Shown piece after piece: positions 17,207 through 25,102 of a stretch of 64,000 bases of DNA. Location of the stretch: positions 788,033 through 852,032 of the forward strand of contig NZ_BLXY01000001.1 in NCBI RefSeq assembly GCF_014193585.1. Reading direction: 5' to 3'. The DNA comes from Geomonas paludis (GTDB lineage: Bacteria > Desulfobacterota > Desulfuromonadia > Geobacterales > Geobacteraceae). Made by a program: the position numbers and the translations under genes. Numbering within the stretch: the stretch's first letter is position 1; the number at the start of each line of letters is the position of its first letter. The notes under the pieces are model-generated. The model worked only from the letters and a program-made list of their open reading frames with translations. It was not told the origin of the DNA and searched no databases.

Positions 17207-17235
17207 AACTTAGTTTGACGACCAACTAAAGTCAA
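17207..17235 (-). promoter_or_regulatory. marR promoter with palindromic operator
   Basis: TTAGTT-N8-AACTAA (17210-17229) is a perfect inverted repeat of the size MarR dimers bind. A minus-strand promoter would overlap it: TTGACT (17230-17235), 17 bases, TAAGTT (17207-17212, weak). With this -10 the transcript would begin almost at ATG 17198, i.e. nearly leaderless. Confidence 0.55.
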
Positions 17236-17236
17236 C

Positions 17237-17273
17237 AAAAAAAACCGGCAGGTTCAAAGAGCGCCCCGCCGGT
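17237..17273 (-). terminator. intrinsic terminator of the PocR hybrid kinase gene
   Basis: Minus-strand stem ACCGGC/GCCGGT (17244-17249 with 17268-17273) followed by seven T. It lies between the kinase stop (17297) and marR. Confidence 0.8.
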
Positions 17274-17296
17274 CGGGAAAACGTTGAGGGACGGCC

Positions 17297-19354
17297 TCAG
17301 TCGTCGGAGAGGAAGGTGTCCTCGATCTTCACGGAAAGGGTGCTGATGTCGAACGGTTTCTGGATGAAGTGCATCCCTTCCTCGACGACACCGCTGCGCG
17401 CCACCAGGTCGGCCGTGTAGCCGGACATGAACAGCACCTTCACCTCCGGGAAACTGCCCTTGATCTCGTGGACCATGTCGCTGCCGCTCATCCCGGGCAT
17501 GATGACGTCGGTCAGCACCAGGTCGATCCTGTTCGCCCTGCTGGTGCAGATGTCGATCCCGTGCCGGGGGGTGTCGGCGACTATCACCCGATACCCCAGT
17601 TCCTCGAGGTAGGACCTGGTCACCGTGCGCACCATGTCGTTGTCCTCGACCAGCAGCACGGTCCCGGTGCCGATCCGGACGTCGGTGCATCTCCTCTGGG
17701 CTTCCGCCGGCGCGGCACTGCTGCTGCGGGGGAGGTAGATCTTGAAGGAGGTGCCGTGGCCGACCTCCGAGTAGACGTTGATGAAGCCCCCGTTTTGCCG
17801 GACGATGCCGTACACGGTGGCGAGCCCCAGCCCGGTCCCCTTGCCCAGCCCCTTGGTGGTGTAGAAGGGCTCGAAGATGTGCTCCAGCACCTCCTCGCCC
17901 ATCCCCACACCCGTGTCGCTCACCACCAGCTGCACGTAGTCGCCGGGCAAGGCGTCGCGCAGGTACTGGCAGCTTTTCTGGCTCAGGTGCACGTTTTCGG
18001 TGTGGATGGAGAGGAGCCCGCCGTCGGGCATGGCGTCGCGGGCGTTGACGGCGAGGTTCACCAGCACCTGGTCGACCTGGGACGGATCCATCTTCACGCT
18101 CCACAGGTCGGCCCCGGGACAGAAGTTCAGCGTGATGCTCTCCTCGATGAGCCGCAGCAGCGTCTTCTGCGCCTCGCCCACGAGCTGGTTCAGGTCCACC
18201 GGACGGGGATCGATGATCTCCTTGCGGGAGAAGGCGAGCAGCTGCCGGGTGATCTGGCCGGAGCGCTGCGCGGCTGTCGTGATCTGCTCGAGCGACTGCC
18301 ACAGCTCATGGTCAGGGGTGATCTTCATCTGGGCCAGTTGCGCCTGTCCCAGGATGACGGTGAGCATGTTGTTGAAGTCGTGCGCCACCCCGCCCGCGAG
18401 CCTCCCCACCGATTCCATCTTCAGCGCCTGGCGCAGCTGTTCCTCGGTGTGCTTGCGCTCGGTGATGTCACGCACCGTGGCGATGACGCCGACGATCTCG
18501 CCGCCTGCGTTTTTCAGGGGAGCCAGGGTGTCCGCATGCCAGATGGAGCGTCCCGAACCGGGAAGTTCCAGTTCGACCTCCCCGGAGCTCACGTCATCGC
18601 CGGCCAGCACCCGCTTGAGCCTCTCCACCACCCCCGCCCGCTCCAGCATGGGAAAGACGTCCCCCGGACGCTTGCCGATGACCTGCTCGGCGCGGTAGCC
18701 CGACATCTGCTCCATGTAACGGTTCCAGACCTGGAAGCGCAGCCCGCAGTCGTAGACGATGATCCCTTCCTGGGCCGAGGCGATGATCTGCTGCACGCGC
18801 TCCTCGTTCTCGCGCAGGCACTCCTGGACCTCGAGCGATCTCAGCTGGGTCAGCCCCTGTATGGCGAGCAGTTCGGTCAGGTTGGCGATGAAGGAAAGGT
18901 TCTGGTCCAGCTTGTCCTGGCTGATGACCGGGACCCGCTCCATTGCCAGCAGGTAGGATGCTGTTTCGAAACCGTACTTGTCGGCCTGGAGCAGGAAATG
19001 CTGCCGATCGGGAGGGTGCAGAAAGAGTTGGCCCGTGAAGATGTTGGCCAGGTGTTCCCCCTCTATCAGCAGGGGCGTGGCGGTATCGGTAAGCCCCTGG
19101 GGACAGGTGATCTGGACGTGGCGCTGCTGGTCCTGCAGGCCGCTGGTGATCTTCTGGTCGCTTGCGATGCAGAACTTCTCGGTGGTGGGGTTGGCGCGGT
19201 GGAACTTGGTGCAGATGTCCTGCCACCCGGAGCCGGTCAGGATGTTCCCTTCCAGGTCGATGATGGCCGAAGGAATGCCGGATACCTCGTACAGGCTGTC
19301 GAGGATGGTTTGCAGCTTCGGTATGTCGAGAAGTTGCGCGATGGTGTATTTCAT
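17297..19354 (-). CDS. PocR-PAS hybrid sensor histidine kinase
   Basis: 685 residues, cytoplasmic. The first 165 residues resemble the PocR ligand-sensing domain (opening IAQLLDIPKLQTILDSLY, with Cys residues at HRANPTTEKFC and ITCPQGL). A PAS domain follows (about 185-310), then the dimerisation helix with AHDFNN, an HATPase domain with N, G1 (DTGVGM) and G2 (GKGTGLGL) boxes, and a C-terminal receiver (LVLTDVIMPGMSG). The H-F-N-N box is typical of the HWE-like/NtrB-type kinases common in Geobacterales. Ligand unknown. Expressed separately from the upstream kinase/receiver pair (159-base gap). Confidence 0.88.
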   Translation of the reverse strand: MKYTIAQLLDIPKLQTILDSLYEVSGIPSAIIDLEGNILTGSGWQDICTKFHRANPTTEKFCIASDQKITSGLQDQQRHVQITCPQGLTDTATPLLIEGEHLANIFTGQLFLHPPDRQHFLLQADKYGFETASYLLAMERVPVISQDKLDQNLSFIANLTELLAIQGLTQLRSLEVQECLRENEERVQQIIASAQEGIIVYDCGLRFQVWNRYMEQMSGYRAEQVIGKRPGDVFPMLERAGVVERLKRVLAGDDVSSGEVELELPGSGRSIWHADTLAPLKNAGGEIVGVIATVRDITERKHTEEQLRQALKMESVGRLAGGVAHDFNNMLTVILGQAQLAQMKITPDHELWQSLEQITTAAQRSGQITRQLLAFSRKEIIDPRPVDLNQLVGEAQKTLLRLIEESITLNFCPGADLWSVKMDPSQVDQVLVNLAVNARDAMPDGGLLSIHTENVHLSQKSCQYLRDALPGDYVQLVVSDTGVGMGEEVLEHIFEPFYTTKGLGKGTGLGLATVYGIVRQNGGFINVYSEVGHGTSFKIYLPRSSSAAPAEAQRRCTDVRIGTGTVLLVEDNDMVRTVTRSYLEELGYRVIVADTPRHGIDICTSRANRIDLVLTDVIMPGMSGSDMVHEIKGSFPEVKVLFMSGYTADLVARSGVVEEGMHFIQKPFDISTLSVKIEDTFLSDD

Positions 19355-19513
19355 CAGGTGGTGGTTACCCGCACTGTCAGAGATAAGATCCTTACACGAG
19401 CGTCACGGGATGTTGTCACAGTATTCTAATAGATGATTAGGGAAAGCTGTCAATGAGGGAAAAGGAAGGGGGTAAGGGGAAAGTTCGAAAGAGGCACTGC
19501 CAGAAAGAGCAGC

Positions 19514-20116
19514 TTACTTGATGAACTCCTTCATGGCGATGGCTGCGCAGTCCGGGCAATAACTGTGGCTGAACAGTACCTCCGAGTGTTCCGAGATGTA
19601 GGACTCCAACTGGTTCCAGTAACCCTGGTCGTCACGGATCTTCTTGCAGGTCATGCAAATGGGGAGTAGCCCGGAAAGCTCCTTCACCCTGGACAGGGCG
19701 GCCTGCAGTTCCTCGTTTTGCCGCTGCAGCGCCTCTTTGCGTGCCTTCAGCTCCAGGTGCACCGCCATGCGCCGGGCCAGGATTGCCGGCTTCACCGGTT
19801 TGGTGATGAAATCGACCGCCCCCATCTCGAAGCCGCGGGTCTCGTCGACCTCCTCGTAGAGCGCGGAGATGAAGATGACCGGAATGTCGTGCAGGCGCGG
19901 CTCCTGCTTCAGCTGCCGGCACACCTCGTAGCCGTCCATTTCCGGCATCATGATATCCAAGAGGATCAGGTCCGGAGCCGCCGCGTGCACCAGGCGCAGC
20001 GCTTCCTGGCCGCTGTTGGCGCCGATGACTTCGTACTCGGCACGGAGCACCTTGTAGAGGATGATGAGATTTTCTACAATGTCGTCTACGACGAGAATGG
20101 TTTTTTTTGTCACCAC
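19514..20116 (-). CDS. response regulator with C-terminal four-cysteine motif
   Basis: 200 residues starting at tandem GTG codons (20116 or 20113). REC domain 1-120 with Asp54 in LLDIMMPEMDG and the TKPVKP loop. A coiled-coil linker (120-148) leads to LLPICMTCKKIRDDQGYW and then YCPDC. The two CxxC pairs (C154/C157 and C187/C190) could hold zinc. The tail recurs in many deltaproteobacterial receivers as far as I recall, but its output is not assigned. Lies 25 bases after the hybrid kinase and is likely its partner. Confidence 0.82.
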   Translation of the reverse strand: MVTKKTILVVDDIVENLIILYKVLRAEYEVIGANSGQEALRLVHAAAPDLILLDIMMPEMDGYEVCRQLKQEPRLHDIPVIFISALYEEVDETRGFEMGAVDFITKPVKPAILARRMAVHLELKARKEALQRQNEELQAALSRVKELSGLLPICMTCKKIRDDQGYWNQLESYISEHSEVLFSHSYCPDCAAIAMKEFIK

Positions 20117-20141
20117 GCCCTCAGTGTGACGGGAAGTTCTG

Positions 20142-22049
20142 CTACAGAGGTCGATCGAGCCGGATGTTCAGCTCATCGCACAGTCGTTGCACTGTCTGTA
20201 ACGCACGGGTGCAATCGAACTGCTTGATCTGCTGGTTCAACTGAGACAGCATGGGAAACTCGGGAACAGCATCGGCAAGGGTGTTAACCTTGTCCATGAC
20301 CATCATGTTCCTTTGCTGTAACAGCGGCACCACGGAGCTAAGTATGTCGGCAAGTCTGTCGATGTCAACAGACTCCACCGCCGGGGGGGGGACGGGGGCG
20401 GAGGGGACATCCTGGCGGACGGCGCAGGACGGCAGGCAGCGCTTCAGTTCCTGCAGCAGTGACGCGAGCTCGACCGGCTTGGGGACGTAGCCGTCATAGC
20501 CCAGCTGCAGGAACATCTCCTGCTGGTTCTTCAGTGCGTGGGCGGTGAGGGCGATGATGGCGGTACGGCGACCGGAGCCCAGTTCCAGTTCCCTGATGCG
20601 GCGCATGGCTTCGTTGCCGTCCATGGTCGGCATCTCCACATCCATGAGGATGACGTCATAGCGCCGCTCACGCCATTTGTGCAGCACCTCTTCTCCGTCT
20701 GCGGCGGTGTGCAGCGTGTGCCCGAAGCGCTCCAACAGCCGGGACATGATGGTGCGGCTGGCCTCCTGGTCGTCGGCCAGCAGGATGTCCAGCTTCTTCC
20801 CCTCCCACAGGGGCCTTGCCTCGCTCCTGGAGGGGGGGCGAGGAGCCAGTTGCTCTTCAGAGCGCAGAAACGGGATCACCATGCGGAAGCTGCTCCCGGC
20901 GTTCTTGCGGCTTTCGGCCCAGATCCGCCCCCCCATCAACTCGACCAGCTTGCTGCTGATGGAGAGCCCGAGCCCGGTGCCGCCGTACTTGCGCGTGGTG
21001 GAACTGTCCTCCTGGCCGAATGGGGAGAAGATGCGGTCGATGGCCTCGGCGGTAATGCCGACGCCGCTGTCGGTGATGGTGATCTCGAGGTCGACGACCT
21101 CGCCCCGATCCTCCCGGACCGTGACCGAGACGGTGACGCCCCCTTCGTTGGTGAACTTGATGGCGTTGCCGACGATGTTCAGCAGCACCTGCTTCAGCCT
21201 CAACTGGTCCCCCACCAGGGTGTCGGGGACGTCCCCGGCGATCTCGGGGCGCAGGAACAGACCCTTTGCCACGACGGCGCTCATCTGCGCCTTGACGACT
21301 TCGTTGATGCTGCGCCTGATGCTGAAGCTGTGCAGTTCCAGGTCGATCTTGCCGGCCTCCACCTTGGACAGGTCGAGGATGTCGTTGATGATCGCCAGGA
21401 GCCCCTCGGAGGAGGCCAGGATGCCGTCCACGTACTCCTGCTGCTCCGGGGTCAGCTCGGTGAAGGCAAGCAGCTGCGACATCCCCATGATGCTGTTCAT
21501 CGGGGTGCGGATCTCGTGGCTCATGTTGGCGAGGAAGTCGCTCTTGGCCCGGTTGGCCGCTTCCGCGCTCTCCCGGGCCAGCACCAGCTCCATCTCCGCT
21601 TTTTTGCGGTCGGTGATGTCGAAGCAGTAGCCGATATAGCCGGCGAAGCTGTCATCCACGGCCTGCATGGGGCGGCCGATGTCCAGGATCCACCGGTACT
21701 CCCCGTCGTGACGGCGCAGGCGGTACTCCATCTCGAAGCTTTCCCGCTTGTCGAAGGCCCCCAGCCAGATAGCCACACAGCGCTGCAGGTCTTCCGGGTG
21801 CACCCCCTCGGCCCACCCGTTGCCGTATTCCTGTTCCATGGTCCGGCCGGTAAACGAGAGCCAGGTGTCGTTGAACCAGTCGCACTCCGCCCTGGTGTTG
21901 GCGCGCCAGATCAGTACCGGCGCCTGGGCCAGGATTTTCAGGTAGTGGTCTGCCAGCATCTGCTCAAGGGGAGGACCCTGCCCTTTGGAACCGGCCGAGC
22001 CTCTGCCCGGGGGGGGCGTGCTGGAAGGAGTACTGTCTTTCGTTGCCAT
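20142..22049 (-). CDS. PAS hybrid sensor histidine kinase
   Basis: 635 residues. A low-complexity Ser/Pro/Gly start is followed by a PAS domain (about 38-150) with a PAC tail. The HisKA box is FLANMSHEIRTPMN, then HATPase (N box LNIVGNAIKF, DSGVGI, GGTGLGL) and a receiver (LMDVEMPTMDG) near 460. The last 110 residues have no clear domain, though the four-helix character could be an Hpt-like remnant lacking an obvious histidine. No membrane segment. Paired with the cysteine-tailed receiver downstream. Confidence 0.88.
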   Translation of the reverse strand: MATKDSTPSSTPPPGRGSAGSKGQGPPLEQMLADHYLKILAQAPVLIWRANTRAECDWFNDTWLSFTGRTMEQEYGNGWAEGVHPEDLQRCVAIWLGAFDKRESFEMEYRLRRHDGEYRWILDIGRPMQAVDDSFAGYIGYCFDITDRKKAEMELVLARESAEAANRAKSDFLANMSHEIRTPMNSIMGMSQLLAFTELTPEQQEYVDGILASSEGLLAIINDILDLSKVEAGKIDLELHSFSIRRSINEVVKAQMSAVVAKGLFLRPEIAGDVPDTLVGDQLRLKQVLLNIVGNAIKFTNEGGVTVSVTVREDRGEVVDLEITITDSGVGITAEAIDRIFSPFGQEDSSTTRKYGGTGLGLSISSKLVELMGGRIWAESRKNAGSSFRMVIPFLRSEEQLAPRPPSRSEARPLWEGKKLDILLADDQEASRTIMSRLLERFGHTLHTAADGEEVLHKWRERRYDVILMDVEMPTMDGNEAMRRIRELELGSGRRTAIIALTAHALKNQQEMFLQLGYDGYVPKPVELASLLQELKRCLPSCAVRQDVPSAPVPPPAVESVDIDRLADILSSVVPLLQQRNMMVMDKVNTLADAVPEFPMLSQLNQQIKQFDCTRALQTVQRLCDELNIRLDRPL

Positions 22050-22249
22050 TCTGGCCCTCTTCTTGTTGCGGTACGGGCTGGATCAATTTGTCTAAGTTTG
22101 GGAACATTATTATCAGATAATTTGATTCTCTCAAATAAATTTTTTGCTGTATGTGGTTGCAGCCATAGTTGTTTGAAAAAAGGGGTTTATAGTGCCCAGC
22201 ACGAGGCTGATATTGTTCCAATCTTCCCTAACTTCAGTCAGACGTGCGC

Positions 22250-22990
22250 CTACAATGTGAACCCGTGTTTCTTCAAGACCGTGACTGACTCGGGTTGTTG
22301 CAGGTAGCGGAAGAAAGCGGCGGCCTCGCCCTTGCCGGTCGCGGAGGCGGTCAGCGCCATCGGGTAGGTCACGCGCGGGTAGAGCTGCTGCGGCACGGTG
22401 AACAGGATGCGCGCCCGCTTCCCCAGCAGCGCGTCGCTGCGGTAGACGAAGGCCCCCTCCACCTCGCCGCGTTCCGCGTACATCATGCTCTCCCGGACGT
22501 CCTTGGTGAACACCAGTTTCCCGCGCAACTCCCCCTCGAGACCTGCATTCCTGATGGCCTCCGCAGCGTACCCGCCGGCGGGGACGCTCGTGGGGCTCCC
22601 GAGGGCGATCCTGCCCAAGGCGGCGAGGTCGCGCATGCCGGTGACCCTTTTGCCGGTGCTGCCGGCAAAGACCAGGGTGTTGCGGGCCAGGTTCACGCTG
22701 GAGGAGACCAGCCGGCGCTCTTTGAGGTAGGCCATCCACTGTTCGTTGGCGGAGATGAAGATGTCGGCGGGGGCGCCGCTTTCTATCTGCTTGGCCAGGG
22801 TGCCGGAGGCGCCGTAGTTCCTGACGATCCTGGTGCCGGGGTGCTTGCGACTGTAGCCGTCCGCGATTTCGTTGACCGCTTCCTTGAGGCTGGCGGCGGC
22901 CGAGATGGTGATCTCCCCGGCGCGGGCCGGTGCTGAGAGCAACAGTGGGACCAAAAAGACCACTGCAGCCAGGAACCTTGCCGTGTTCAT
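22250..22990 (-). CDS. modA: molybdate/tungstate ABC transporter binding protein
   Basis: 246 residues; AAAGGAG before the ATG. Signal peptide ending about APARAG, then the ModA pattern AAASLKEAV, YGASGTLAKQIESGAPADIF, with oxyanion-binding serines. The protein captures molybdate or tungstate in the periplasm. modB and modC are not adjacent, which is unusual: the protein must work with a permease encoded elsewhere. It sits about 360 bases beyond the hydrogenase operon on the same strand. The window also carries a Mo/W enzyme (55161-56963). Confidence 0.88.
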   Translation of the reverse strand: MNTARFLAAVVFLVPLLLSAPARAGEITISAAASLKEAVNEIADGYSRKHPGTRIVRNYGASGTLAKQIESGAPADIFISANEQWMAYLKERRLVSSSVNLARNTLVFAGSTGKRVTGMRDLAALGRIALGSPTSVPAGGYAAEAIRNAGLEGELRGKLVFTKDVRESMMYAERGEVEGAFVYRSDALLGKRARILFTVPQQLYPRVTYPMALTASATGKGEAAAFFRYLQQPESVTVLKKHGFTL

Positions 22991-23197
22991 AACATGCTCC
23001 TTTCTGTGACGGGAATGGGATGAATCAGGAAGTACATGAGGCGTGCCACATTCGCCTGAAGCTCGTTATCCGCAATAATGGCGGGAGCTTGGCGGGAGAG
23101 ACGCGGGGGGCGGGCAGCGGAGACTGCCGGGAAAAGGGGCAACTGCAAGCTGATGCGGCACTGGCCTCCCCCTCCCAGCCTCCGCCTCGCACGTCCA

Positions 23198-23313
23198 CAT
23201 CCCCTCTCCCTCCGGGAGAGGGTGCCCGAAGGGCGGGTGAGGGAGATGCCACGAAGGAAGAGTTACGCCGCTTGCGACGCCCTCACCCCAACCCTCTCCC
23301 AGGTGGAGAGGGG
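23198..23313. repeat. dispersed palindromic repeat, family B, copy 1
   Basis: About 115 bp: hairpin CCCTCTCCCTCCGGGAGAGG, GCCCGAAGGGC box, a variable centre, then CCCTCACCCC and a second hairpin. The two halves form a long imperfect inverted repeat. It occupies the 360-base gap between modA and the cytochrome c gene; nothing else recognisable is there. Confidence 0.9.
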
Positions 23314-23350
23314 GGACTACCGTACGCCGGTTCAGAAAGCTGGCGGGGGC

Positions 23351-23725
23351 TCAGCGGTAGGTGGCGAGGATGTACTCGGCGATGAGGCGGGCGTCGGCAT
23401 CAGGGATGGCGGCCTGGTCGAAGCGGGTCATCCCCGGCCCGGGGGCGCGCATCCTGGCCACGATCCCGGCGGGCGTGGTGATGCCGTTGTCGGCCAGCAC
23501 GCCGCCGTGCAGGGTTTTCTTCGGGTTGAGGACGTTGCCGCCGTCGGGGTGGCAGGGGGCGCAGCGTTCCTTGAAGAGCTGGGCGCCGCGTTCGGTAGCC
23601 ACCGGAGGCGAGTCGGCTTGCGGCGGTTCGGTGCAGCCGCTCAGGAGCAGGGCCGCGGCGAGGCAGGTGGCGATGGGGCGGGCGGACAGCGGCCAGCGCC
23701 CCGCGCCTGATCCCTGCCTGCCCAC
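23351..23725 (-). CDS. monohaem cytochrome c lipoprotein
   Basis: 124 residues from GTG 23725, which follows a purine-rich GGAGGGGGG; an ATG at 23779 is the alternative and the frame stays open further. The lipoprotein signal ends in LLLSGC. One haem site CAPCH and a distal Met (PGMTRF) mark a class I c-type cytochrome. It follows hyaP by about 60 bases and is probably transcribed with the hydrogenase, where it could accept electrons in the periplasm (inference). Confidence 0.75.
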   Translation of the reverse strand: MGRQGSGAGRWPLSARPIATCLAAALLLSGCTEPPQADSPPVATERGAQLFKERCAPCHPDGGNVLNPKKTLHGGVLADNGITTPAGIVARMRAPGPGMTRFDQAAIPDADARLIAEYILATYR

Positions 23726-23784
23726 GGTCCCCCCTCCGGGGGGAGGAGCTTGGGGAGGAGTAGTCGTGCGTACCGGCATGGCGG

Positions 23785-24315
23785 TTAATCCCGGCAGACG
23801 TTGACGGTGCGGGTAACGGGGCGGCACTGGACGCCGAAGGCGGAGAGCTCCTTCAGCACCGCCCCCTTCATGGTTTCCACCTGCAGCGACACCTCGTGGG
23901 TGAGCTCGGTCCCCATCTCGATGCTCCCCGGCTGCACGCCGATCAGCACCATCTTGCCCGGCGCCTGCCCCATGAGCCGCGCGACGGAGAGGAGGTCCTT
24001 GAGCCCCATCTGGTGCGGCGAGACCTTGGTCTCCAGCGCGATCGGGAGCTCCTCGCCGGAAAGGCGCACGCAGGTTCCGGGCTCCTTGCCCGTTTCCACG
24101 GCGTCCACCATGATCAGGTGGCTCCTCCCCTCCAGCACCGGGAGGAGGTCGAGCCCCAGCGTGCCGCCGTCCACGATCTCCACGCCCTTGGGGAAGGTGT
24201 ACTCGCGCTGCAACTGCTGCACCACCCGGATGCCGACGCCGTCATCCCCCATCACCACGTTTCCTACCCCAAGCACCAGTACCTTCGGTGCGTTCTTCAT
24301 CGATTGTGCCGTCAC
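23785..24315 (-). CDS. hyaP: hydrogenase maturation protease
   Basis: 176 residues from GTG 24315, with AAGGAG upstream; the later ATG at 24300 is possible. Family HyaD/HybD: GVGNVVMGDDGVG carries the nickel-sensing acidic residue, and SPHQMGL holds the conserved His. It clips the C-terminal peptide of the large subunit after nickel insertion. Fourth gene of the operon; the gap to the cytochrome b gene is about 110 bases. The symbol follows the Geobacter sulfurreducens hyaSLBP usage. Confidence 0.9.
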   Translation of the reverse strand: MTAQSMKNAPKVLVLGVGNVVMGDDGVGIRVVQQLQREYTFPKGVEIVDGGTLGLDLLPVLEGRSHLIMVDAVETGKEPGTCVRLSGEELPIALETKVSPHQMGLKDLLSVARLMGQAPGKMVLIGVQPGSIEMGTELTHEVSLQVETMKGAVLKELSAFGVQCRPVTRTVNVCRD

Positions 24316-24424
24316 GTTTCGTTCTCCTTGCTGTTTAGGTAGTCGCAGTCCCCTCGCCCTCGGCAACAGGGGCAGGCGAGGGGGGTGCTCGGGTGCCCTC
24401 ACGCGGGGAGAGGGGATGACGGGA

Positions 24425-25090
24425 CTATTCTCCTTTTTTGACGGTGAACTTGTAACCGCTGAACATGCTGGAAATTTCCCCGCCGTGCTCCTTGATGTCC
24501 ATGAGCCAGGCGCTGTAGATGTGGTTGATGACGAAGCCGAAGATGAGCCACATGCCGAAATGGTGGGCCAGGCGCATCCCCTGCAGGGTGAAGTGAGAGT
24601 ACATGAAGCCGAGCGACTTGAACATGATCCCGCCCGGCGCGTGGGTGGCGTACATGGCGAAACCGGTGAGGATCATGGCCAGGTAGATCAGGAACAGCAC
24701 GAAGTAGGCGGTGGTCGCCAGCGGGTTGTGTCCCACGATCTCGGGCACCTCGTGCGTCTGCAGCGTGTAGTAGCGTATCATGTGCCGCAGCTTTTCCCGC
24801 CCCTTGGCGCTGTACATGGGGAAGAAGGCGCGCCAGCTGGCGTGCTCGTTGCCGATGAAGGCCCACACCACGCGCGAGGCGACACTCACGGTAAAGGCGT
24901 AGGCCGCGACGAAGTGGATCAGGCGGATCCATCCCATGGCGTAGTCGCTGGCGCTGGCCCCCAGAGTCACCGGGTGCCCGATCAGGAACCCGGTCCCCGA
25001 CAGGATGACGATGGCGAGCACGTTGATCCAGTGGAACCAGCGCAGCGGCAGTTCCCAGACGTACTGCTTGACCTTGCAAACATCCGACAT
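24425..25090 (-). CDS. hyaB: Ni/Fe-hydrogenase b-type cytochrome subunit
   Basis: 221 residues, AGGAGG before the ATG. Four membrane helices, with haem-ligand histidines in LRWFHWINVL, IHFVAAY and LAHHFGMW...NHIYSAW. The subunit anchors the hydrogenase and passes electrons from the small subunit's iron-sulfur clusters to the quinone pool. The gap to hyaL is 12 bases. The Geobacter symbol hyaB denotes this subunit; in E. coli the equivalent is hyaC. Confidence 0.92.
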   Translation of the reverse strand: MSDVCKVKQYVWELPLRWFHWINVLAIVILSGTGFLIGHPVTLGASASDYAMGWIRLIHFVAAYAFTVSVASRVVWAFIGNEHASWRAFFPMYSAKGREKLRHMIRYYTLQTHEVPEIVGHNPLATTAYFVLFLIYLAMILTGFAMYATHAPGGIMFKSLGFMYSHFTLQGMRLAHHFGMWLIFGFVINHIYSAWLMDIKEHGGEISSMFSGYKFTVKKGE

Positions 25091-25102
25091 GGCCCACCTC
25101 CT

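Noticed and set aside
23060-23085. ModE-type operator near modA (CGTTAT ... ATAATGGCG)
   Set aside because: The two halves do not match well enough and lie away from any promoter I can identify.
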